NCBI GenBank assembly: GCA_015658585.1
Contig: DQOP01000108.1
Coordinates: forward strand, 1-5,278
Direction of reading: 5' to 3'
DNA from: Candidatus Poseidoniales archaeon
GTDB lineage: Archaea; Thermoplasmatota; Poseidoniia; MGIII; CG-Epi1
Length of the DNA: 5,278 nt
How positions within the stretch are numbered: position 1 is the first letter of the stretch; each line of letters begins with the position of its first letter. Below, piece by piece: positions 1-5,278 of this stretch. The notes beneath the pieces are model-generated. The model worked only from the letters and a program-made list of their open reading frames with translations. It was not told the DNA's origin and searched no databases. The translations under genes were made by a program, and so were the position numbers.

Positions 1-168
1 ATTGCCAAGTGGTTGAAAGAAGCAAGAAAAAATAGAGAAGGATACTCGACAAAGACCACATTCATAAGAAAGGACGGAACGAAATTTGCAGCAGAATTCA
101 CATGTACGGTAACTATGAAAGACGGAAAGCATATCGGTTACTGTGGACGTACAGAAGAACTGAAAGAT
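1..168 (+). other. C-terminal part of a PAS sensor domain, in frame with the prenyltransferase
   Basis: The translated stretch FIRKDGTKFAAEF, then TVTMKDGKHIGYCGRTEEL, follows the pattern of the last beta strands of a PAS/PAC domain: a 'dG..f.aE' strand, a strand ending in a 'dGk..G' turn, and a closing 'GrteDi'-like strand. The N-terminal half, which would hold most of the ligand pocket, lies outside the window. A short polar linker (about residues 52-64) joins it to the first hydrophobic segment of the prenyltransferase with no stop codon between. It may be a true fused sensor domain, or the end of a separate PAS protein whose stop was lost by mutation or sequencing error. Confidence 0.6.
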
Positions 169-1113
169 GTTTCACCTATGGATACTATGCCCAAAACATC
201 CCTGCTCACTCGATTTATCTCAATCGTTGCTATAACAAGATTGCCTTTCCTTAGTGCCACCTGGATTCCAATAATTGCTAGCGTGGTCTGGGGTATTCAA
301 AAAGAACTTATTGTGATGGATTGGGTGACTTTTGGGTTGGTATTTATGGGAGGATCCTTCCTACATCTGGCTGCCAATACATACAATGATTATTTTGACT
401 GGACCAGTGGAACTGATCAAATTAACAACGACTATTTCTTACAACTCTCCGGAGGTAGTAGAGCTATCGAACTGGGATTGATAACTGAGAAACAACTTTT
501 CCGTTTAGCAACTTCTTTCCTAGCTTTAGCTGGTTTATCAGGAATAGTAATTATGCTTGATAATAAAGTAGAATTACTTTACTATGGGCTTGCAGGAGCA
601 TTTTCGGGATATTTCTATACTGGGTATCCTCTAAGATTAGTAGCTCGTAAGGGGATTGGAGAATTGCTGATTGGTTTGAATTACGGTCCACTGATGACTA
701 TGGGGGCCATCTATGCAATGTCTGGAACACATTCATGGGATGCATTTCTATTTGGAATACCACTGGGAATACTAACGACAGCAATACTTTGGATTAATCA
801 ATTTCCTGATAGTAAGGCAGATGAAATTGCAGGAAAACATCACCTGGTTGTAGTGTTGGGACTAGAGAAATCCAGTTGGGGTTACCTTTTCCTAATGCTT
901 GCAGCATTTTCCTCAATATATGCATTATTCGAATACAAGATCGTGGAGGAAGGGGCCCTTCTTTCATTACTAGGATTACCGGTGGCTCTCTATTATTCAT
1001 ACTGGGTAATAAATAACTATAATACCAGAGAATTGGCTGGCGCAAACTGGGGAACCATTGGTATACATGCCATAACTGGACTATTACTAATAATTGGTAT
1101 TGGATACATTTAA
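1..1113 (+). CDS. UbiA-family prenyltransferase (MenA-like) with N-terminal PAS fragment, 5' partial
   Basis: This is an integral membrane enzyme that transfers a polyprenyl chain to an aromatic acceptor, most likely a naphthoate precursor of menaquinone. Residues are numbered from the TTG codon at position 13. That TTG is unlikely to be the start, because the frame stays open to base 1 (encoding IAKW before it). The first Asp-rich motif is N125-D126-x2-D129 followed by G133-T134-D135. The second is NQFPDSKAD (262-270) followed by AGK, as is usual in MenA-type members. The loop YPLRLVARKGIGE (205-217) and the NYGPL motif (223-227) also fit that group. Several hydrophobic membrane segments run from about residue 79 to the end. 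Residues 1-52 resemble the last strands of a PAS domain. If the enzyme is a separate protein, it could start at ATG 178 or ATG 187, giving about 311 or 308 aa, a normal family length, but neither has a clear Shine-Dalgarno site. The acceptor is inferred. Other UbiA substrates (futalosine-pathway intermediate, lipid ether) are possible. Confidence 0.88.
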   Translation: MAKWLKEARKNREGYSTKTTFIRKDGTKFAAEFTCTVTMKDGKHIGYCGRTEELKDVSPMDTMPKTSLLTRFISIVAITRLPFLSATWIPIIASVVWGIQKELIVMDWVTFGLVFMGGSFLHLAANTYNDYFDWTSGTDQINNDYFLQLSGGSRAIELGLITEKQLFRLATSFLALAGLSGIVIMLDNKVELLYYGLAGAFSGYFYTGYPLRLVARKGIGELLIGLNYGPLMTMGAIYAMSGTHSWDAFLFGIPLGILTTAILWINQFPDSKADEIAGKHHLVVVLGLEKSSWGYLFLMLAAFSSIYALFEYKIVEEGALLSLLGLPVALYYSYWVINNYNTRELAGANWGTIGIHAITGLLLIIGIGYI

Positions 1114-1115
1114 CT

Positions 1116-2093
1116 ATGAAAGAATCAACAGGATTAAAGGAAAATCTGATAATCTCAGAGAACTTAAACGATTATTACAAAGAAGTTAGAGCCGAGTTCC
1201 AAAGACATCTGAAAAGAGAAATCAGCGAGGAATCAAAGGATCTGGCTCCTCTAATCGAGAAAGGTGTAGGTGAAGGGAAACAATTACGGCCCGTACTTTG
1301 CCGATTAGTATCTGATTCTCTAGGTGGAGATGCCCATTTGGCATTCGAATGTGGAATGGCCCTGGAATTGATCCATTGTGGAACCTTGATACATGACGAC
1401 TGGTTAGATGGAGATAAGTTTAGGCGTGAAGCGCCAGCATTGTGGAAAGAACTAGGCCCAAGAATGGCAGTTCTAGTCGCGGATCTGATGATTGCAACTG
1501 GTTCCTTGCATGGTTCCGTCTCATTAGCCACAGGAAAATCACTAGCAAGATGCGCCAGGAATCTAACCGAAGGGGCAATCGCTGACTTTACAGATAAAGA
1601 AAATTACAGTGAATCTGTATATCTTCATAGGATAAAAAGAAAGACTGGAGCTCTATACAGTACAGCGGCCGAACTAGGTGCCTTAATCTCACCTCGAACC
1701 GACTTAGCAGTACCAATGTATAAATTCGGAGAAACTGTAGGAATTATCTATCAGATAACCGATGATTATCTTGATCTCATGAATTCATTGATTACCAAAA
1801 CTCCTGTAGGAGACCTGGCCCTCGGAATACCCACTTTACCAGTCACGAGATTAACTCGTTATAGTAATTACAAACCATCTATTGAAAAATTTATAGAGAC
1901 TGGTGACGCCGGCGAAATCATAAAAAACGTGAAAATAAGCGATGCTCAGGGTATCTTCGAAGAATTGATTGCCCCCTGGCAAGAAATGTCCCGGAAATTT
2001 TTGGAAGAGGTTCCTGATTCATCAACCAAGATCTTACTAGAGCAGGTACCAATATCATTTGCAAATGAACTAATTGCAAGTGACCGAAATTAA
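1116..2093 (+). CDS. trans-polyprenyl diphosphate synthase, probably medium/long chain
   Basis: This soluble all-alpha isoprenyl synthase extends an allylic diphosphate with isopentenyl diphosphate units. At 325 aa it has normal family length and all key motifs: GKQLRP (54-59) for IPP binding; the first Asp-rich motif DDWLD (94-98) followed by R103-R104; K176-T177; Q213; and the second Asp-rich motif DDYLD (216-220). The downstream GD..LGIPTLPV segment is also in place. The residues 5 and 4 before the first motif are G89 and T90. Small residues there leave the product pocket open, and quinone-chain synthases usually have Ala-Thr at these sites, whereas short-chain (C15/C20) enzymes tend to have bulky aromatic ones. 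This points to a long quinone tail rather than a C20 lipid precursor. The ATG lies 2 bases after the stop of the prenyltransferase gene, so the two are probably co-transcribed and translationally coupled. Its TAA overlaps the stop of the opposing gene. A C20 (GGPP) product remains possible. Confidence 0.93.
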   Translation: MKESTGLKENLIISENLNDYYKEVRAEFQRHLKREISEESKDLAPLIEKGVGEGKQLRPVLCRLVSDSLGGDAHLAFECGMALELIHCGTLIHDDWLDGDKFRREAPALWKELGPRMAVLVADLMIATGSLHGSVSLATGKSLARCARNLTEGAIADFTDKENYSESVYLHRIKRKTGALYSTAAELGALISPRTDLAVPMYKFGETVGIIYQITDDYLDLMNSLITKTPVGDLALGIPTLPVTRLTRYSNYKPSIEKFIETGDAGEIIKNVKISDAQGIFEELIAPWQEMSRKFLEEVPDSSTKILLEQVPISFANELIASDRN

Positions 2094-2350
2094 ATTCCTC
2101 TTAGGTGTCTTCTAGGAGGTTTAGTTATTTTAACTTCTCCTACTTTCCGGGTATCTGAAGCTAAGTCTCTAATTTCTCCTGAGAAAATTCGAAACGCGTT
2201 GATTTCACTAAATTCAATACCTTCCTGCTGACATGAATTCTTCATCTTAGAACGAAAAAGATTTCTTTTAGTAATATTGACGCCTTTAGGTGTCTTCCCT
2301 GCCCATAACTTGCTGAATTGTTTGTATTGGGTACTGTCCTTGTCAATCAT
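2090..2350 (-). CDS. small basic protein of unknown function, coupled to nuoN
   Basis: I do not recognise this 86-aa protein. It is strongly basic (19 Lys/Arg against 9 Asp/Glu), has one Cys (C40) and shows no hydrophobic segment or signal peptide, so it should be a soluble cytoplasmic protein. The C-terminus KPPRRHLRGI is Lys/Arg-rich and could touch nucleic acid or acidic lipid heads. The middle (about 42-66) could form an amphipathic helix. Evidence that it is a gene: its ATG overlaps the nuoN TGA as ATGA, the usual sign of translational coupling; it fills the gap up to the convergent synthase gene exactly; and no competing gene lies on the other strand. There is no Shine-Dalgarno site of its own, in line with reinitiation after nuoN. 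Its place at the end of the complex I operon suggests an accessory or assembly role, or simply a passenger gene. Both are guesses. Confidence 0.62.
   Translation of the reverse strand: MIDKDSTQYKQFSKLWAGKTPKGVNITKRNLFRSKMKNSCQQEGIEFSEINAFRIFSGEIRDLASDTRKVGEVKITKPPRRHLRGI
2097..2131 (+). terminator. candidate terminator at the convergent gene junction
   Basis: CCTCTTAG (2097-2104) pairs with CTAGGAGG (2112-2119) as an 8-bp stem with one T-G wobble and a 7-base loop. It is followed on the + strand by a T-rich but interrupted stretch (2120-2131, TTTAGTTATTTT). It begins 3 bases after the synthase stop codon, where an intrinsic terminator for the + strand genes would be expected. It lies within the last codons of the opposing small gene, so the hairpin is also transcribed in the minus direction. 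The T-tract is imperfect and the stem may be partly fortuitous. Confidence 0.42.
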
Positions 2351-3840
2351 GCCATCAGAGCTATTGTAGCTTCCTTGCAGATTTCAAAGAGTGACTGCCA
2401 GAATAAGGGTAAGATAACCGCTAAGAAAAGCACTGTCAGAAATGAAATGTAACGAACCACATTGCTAAATTCAATATCTTTGGAATCAACGGCATCATAA
2501 AGGTACATAAATCTAATAACTTTAAGATAATAATAAAGTGAAAGGGCAGAATTCAAGACACCGGCAACTACCAATGCAATAATCCAAGTATCTCCCGAAA
2601 GACCAGCTTGCAAGGTCCCATAGAATAGCAGAAATTTACTGATGAATCCTGCAAACGGAGGAATTCCGACTAATGACAAAAGACAAACAGTCATCGACAA
2701 GGCTAATAATTGTGAACGCTCAGCCAGACCTTTGTAAGAGTCCAGACTATACCCCAATCCAGCTGCACCTACCCCTGCAACAATGACAAAAGCTCCCCCC
2801 TTCATAAATGCATGAACCAGGGTATGTGCAATAGCTCCGGAGACTGCATCATCAGTAAGTGCAGGAACTGCAATCAGAATGTATCCTGCCTGAGCAATTG
2901 AGGAATAAGCGAGCATCCGACCAATATCATTCTGGGAAATAGCTGCTAGATTACCAATTGTCATTGAGGCAAGGGCTACAATTCCAAGAATCAACCTCCA
3001 TTCATCAGATACTGCCTCCATTGTGAACAGGAATACCCTGAACAAGGCCACAAACCCCATAGCCTTACTTCCAGCTGCAAGAAGAGTCGTTACGGGAGTT
3101 GGAGCACCCTGGTATACATCAGGAGCCCAGGCATGAAAAGGAACGACCGCTATCTTGAAGCCTAAACCGGCCAGTATGAACAAACTAGAAATAAAAATAA
3201 CCTCATCAAAATTTCCGGAAACAACTTCATTATTGAGACCTGTAAAGAAGGAACGCATACCCTCAAAAGTAATCGAACCAGTAAGAGCATAAAGTAAGGA
3301 TATTCCATAAAGTGTGAGTGCTGAAGAAAAAGCACCTATCAGAAAATATTTGGCCCCGGCTTCCGTAGACTTATCGTCCTGTTTTCTGAAAGCAACCATG
3401 GCATAACTGCTGAAAGCTGATATTTCTATCCCTAAGAAAAGTGTCAAAAAATCAGTCGCGGAAGCAACTAACATCATACCCAAAGTACTAGATAGAAGTA
3501 AGGTATAGTACTCGGCCTGATGGGGCTCATCCTCCTTAAAATAAGAGCCGCTCAGAACAGAGACTGTCAAAGCTGTCAATACAAATATTATTTTAAATAA
3601 TTGTGAGAAGGTATCTAATTTAAAATGGCTATAAAGAATATAAACTGACGAATTCTTTTCGAATGAAACTTCATCCGGAAAAAACCAGAATAATACAAGT
3701 AACAAGAGTGACAATGACAACGTTATATTGGCACAAATCGAATAAGATTTGTTATTCTCAGTAGCAATATACAAAGCCGGAATTGCCATGATACTGGCCA
3801 CCAACAATAATTCAGGTAAGAAAAGAAGGGAACTGTTCAC
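2347..3840 (-). CDS. nuoN: NADH-quinone oxidoreductase (complex I) subunit N
   Basis: This is one of the three antiporter-like proton-pumping subunits in the membrane arm of complex I. At 497 aa it is complete, highly hydrophobic and of the usual length with about 14 membrane helices. The charged chain of the family is present: E139 in GIEISAF (helix 5), K229 in LGFKIAVVPFH (helix 7), K259 in AAGSKAMG (helix 8), H339/H343 and K347 in AHTLVHAFMKGG, and K402 in PPFAGFISKF (helix 12). A Lys rather than a Glu in helix 12, and the VPFHAWAPDVYQGAPTP signature (233-249), distinguish subunit N from M. The start is GTG (3840-3838) and shares its first base with the last base of the nuoM TAG stop. A GGGAG (3852-3848) inside the end of nuoM lies 7 bases upstream as ribosome binding site. 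The TGA overlaps the ATG of the next small gene. In archaea or F420-linked complexes the same protein may be called FpoN/NdhB-like. Confidence 0.96.
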   Translation of the reverse strand: MNSSLLFLPELLLVASIMAIPALYIATENNKSYSICANITLSLSLLLLVLFWFFPDEVSFEKNSSVYILYSHFKLDTFSQLFKIIFVLTALTVSVLSGSYFKEDEPHQAEYYTLLLSSTLGMMLVASATDFLTLFLGIEISAFSSYAMVAFRKQDDKSTEAGAKYFLIGAFSSALTLYGISLLYALTGSITFEGMRSFFTGLNNEVVSGNFDEVIFISSLFILAGLGFKIAVVPFHAWAPDVYQGAPTPVTTLLAAGSKAMGFVALFRVFLFTMEAVSDEWRLILGIVALASMTIGNLAAISQNDIGRMLAYSSIAQAGYILIAVPALTDDAVSGAIAHTLVHAFMKGGAFVIVAGVGAAGLGYSLDSYKGLAERSQLLALSMTVCLLSLVGIPPFAGFISKFLLFYGTLQAGLSGDTWIIALVVAGVLNSALSLYYYLKVIRFMYLYDAVDSKDIEFSNVVRYISFLTVLFLAVILPLFWQSLFEICKEATIALMA

Positions 3841-5278
3841 TATACCTCTCCCATAAAGGCTAGAATATCATAACATGCCACAGTTATAGGATCCATCAAA
3901 TAACTTGGGAAAATACCAAAAAAAGCTGCGATAATAATTATTATCAATAAAGGATAAAATTCATACCACGGAGCCTCGTGAATTTGATTCATTTCTACTT
4001 GCTCACTGTCAGGACCAAACAAAATGCGCTGTAAAGCCCATAAATGATAACCAGCTGTCAGAACCATTCCAAAGATTGGAAGGATCAACCAATAACCATG
4101 GGATTGGAAAAAAGCAATGAATACTGCTAATTCTGCGACAAAAACAGCCATACCTGGAAGACCAAGACTGCCCAGAAAGATAACCACAAAGAGTCCAGCA
4201 GTAGTGGGTTGATAGCCTGCTAGACCTCCCAATTTAGAAATATCACGAGTACCTACTTGGTGCAACATTACTCCTGCTATCATAAACATTGCTGGGCTAA
4301 GAATACCATGTGCAAACATCATGAAAACCGCACCAGCAAAACCCAGCTCAGTCATGGTTGCAACTCCCAACAGCGCAACGCCCATATGGGAAACGCTGGA
4401 ATACGCCACTAATTTTTTGAGATCCTCCTGACCCAAACTTAAGGCTGCTCCATACAATATGGAAACAATGGCTAAAACGACCATTATTGGTACAAAATAC
4501 TCGGCACCTAAAGGTAGGACCGGGATTGCTGCCCGCATCAAACCATAAAGTCCCATTTTCAGCATGACTCCAGCCAAAAGAATTGACCCTGCCGTTGGAG
4601 CCTCGACATGGGCATCTGGTAACCAAGTGTGCCAAGGAACAGAAGGTATCTTGACCGCGAAACCGATGAACAATGCCGCAAAGACCCAGATCTGGAAGTC
4701 TCTATTGAAACCAGTATTGGCCTCGGCAATTTCAATCATCGAAAAGGAATTGATACCCGCTTCAAAATAAAGGGCCATAAACCCAACTAACATCACAACC
4801 GAAGCAGTGAATGTGTAAATGATGAATTTGATTGAAGCATATCGCTTGTTATCACCACCCCAAATAGCAATCAAGAAAAACATTGGAATCAGTACCACTT
4901 CCCAGAAGATATAGAATACAAAATAATCCAGAGTGATGAAAACACCGAACAAGGCCATCTGCATTATTAATAGTAAAGCGAAAAATAAGGCCGGTTTTTT
5001 CTTTTCCTGCCAAGCAAATAAGACTGTAAGGGGACTGATGATTCCTGTTAACAGAACCATCGGTGAGCTGAGTCCATCGACTCCCAGTAGCAGAGACACT
5101 CCCAGTTTAGGTGCCCATACATATTCCTCCATTAATCTGAAACCACTTCCTGAACCGGCCTTTACGAATATTATAATAGATAGTCCAAGCGTGAATAATG
5201 TAGTGAAAAGAGCAATGATTCTTGGAGCAGAGGGGTTGTTCCTGAAACCAAGAATCCAAAGGGAACCAATAAGAGGAA
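3840..5278 (-). CDS. nuoM: NADH-quinone oxidoreductase (complex I) subunit M, 5' partial
   Basis: This is an antiporter-like proton-pumping subunit of the complex I membrane arm. The frame is open to the right edge, giving 478 visible residues; only the first few helix-1 residues and the start codon are missing. The ATG at 5132-5130 is internal. The codons before it encode a typical subunit M N-terminus (PLIGSLWILGF, then a hydrophobic helix, then a loop leading to MEEYVWAPKLGVS). Numbered from that internal Met, the signature LGVDGLS (16-22) is followed by E78 in FWEVVLIPM (helix 5), K161 in AVKIPSVPWHTWLPDAH (helix 7), K192 in LLAGVMLKMG (helix 8), H275 in FAHGILSPAMF, and E334 in VFVAELAVF (helix 12). 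Glu in helix 12, where subunit N has Lys, and the DAHVEAPTAGS motif (173-183) identify subunit M. It ends in MGEV, whose codons also supply the nuoN ribosome binding site. nuoL and the other nuo genes presumably lie upstream, beyond the window. Confidence 0.96.
   Translation of the reverse strand, partial: PLIGSLWILGFRNNPSAPRIIALFTTLFTLGLSIIIFVKAGSGSGFRLMEEYVWAPKLGVSLLLGVDGLSSPMVLLTGIISPLTVLFAWQEKKKPALFFALLLIMQMALFGVFITLDYFVFYIFWEVVLIPMFFLIAIWGGDNKRYASIKFIIYTFTASVVMLVGFMALYFEAGINSFSMIEIAEANTGFNRDFQIWVFAALFIGFAVKIPSVPWHTWLPDAHVEAPTAGSILLAGVMLKMGLYGLMRAAIPVLPLGAEYFVPIMVVLAIVSILYGAALSLGQEDLKKLVAYSSVSHMGVALLGVATMTELGFAGAVFMMFAHGILSPAMFMIAGVMLHQVGTRDISKLGGLAGYQPTTAGLFVVIFLGSLGLPGMAVFVAELAVFIAFFQSHGYWLILPIFGMVLTAGYHLWALQRILFGPDSEQVEMNQIHEAPWYEFYPLLIIIIIAAFFGIFPSYLMDPITVACYDILAFMGEV
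3844..3852 (-). promoter_or_regulatory. ribosome binding site for nuoN, inside nuoM
   Basis: On the minus strand the end of nuoM reads GGGAGAGGT, then ATA, then the GTG start of nuoN. GGGAG sits 7 bases before the GTG, a normal Shine-Dalgarno distance. This supports the GTG start and shows that nuoN can recruit ribosomes despite overlapping the nuoM stop (TAGTG). Confidence 0.6.

Noticed and set aside
13..15. TTG codon at 13 as the start of the first gene
   Set aside because: The frame is open to the left edge and the protein begins in the middle of a PAS-like domain, so the true start is outside the window or, for the enzyme alone, near 178-187.
794..1531. Minus-strand open frames at 794-1045 and 1175-1531
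   Set aside because: They lie opposite the motif-rich prenyltransferase and synthase genes, have no family-like features, and are best explained as shadows.
2115..2120. Perfect GGAGGT Shine-Dalgarno-like sequence on the + strand
   Set aside because: No start codon follows at a suitable distance. It is half of the hairpin stem and codes for Pro-Pro in the opposing small gene.
2101..2297. 12-base direct repeat TTAGGTGTCTTC at 2101-2112 and 2286-2297
   Set aside because: The two copies are read in different frames of the small gene, and one chance 12-base match is expected in a window of this size. No wider repeat structure surrounds them.
4348..4770. Open frames at 4348-4635 (-) and 4564-4770 (+) inside nuoM
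   Set aside because: They overlap the most conserved part of nuoM (helices 7-10) in other frames and look like no known protein.
5130..5132. ATG at 5132-5130 as the start of nuoM
   Set aside because: The 48 codons upstream continue in frame to the edge and encode the expected first helix and loop of subunit M. A start here would remove helix 1.

Overview
The window is AT-rich, gene-dense prokaryotic DNA. It holds two tightly packed gene sets that converge near position 2090. No gap longer than a few bases lies between genes, and there is no RNA gene, insertion sequence, CRISPR array or obvious promoter. Both sets enter from outside the window, so their promoters are not visible.

Left part, + strand (1-2093): a UbiA-family membrane prenyltransferase of the MenA type, followed 2 bases later by a trans-polyprenyl diphosphate synthase. 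Together these look like the side-chain module of quinone (probably menaquinone) synthesis. The synthase builds the isoprenoid chain and the prenyltransferase attaches it to the aromatic head group. The prenyltransferase frame is preceded, without a stop codon, by the C-terminal part of a PAS sensor domain that runs off the left edge.

Right part, - strand (5278-2090): the end of a respiratory complex I operon, in the order nuoM (5' end beyond the window), nuoN, and a small basic protein of unknown function. All junctions overlap: nuoM/nuoN by 1 base, nuoN/small ORF by 4 bases (ATGA). The small ORF and the synthase gene meet tail to tail and share the palindrome TTAA as both stop codons. A hairpin followed by a T-rich stretch lies just past that point, inside the small ORF.

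The two sets fit functionally: one makes the quinone tail and the other encodes proton-pumping subunits of the enzyme that reduces quinone. The organism should be a respiring bacterium or archaeon. The frequent AGA/AGG arginine, ATA isoleucine and GGA glycine codons, together with the compact layout, would suit a low-GC archaeon (for example a marine Thermoplasmatota-like lineage) or a low-GC environmental bacterium. The sequence alone does not decide this. No wholly new system is evident. The most unusual items are the PAS-prenyltransferase fusion and the uncharacterised small gene coupled to nuoN.
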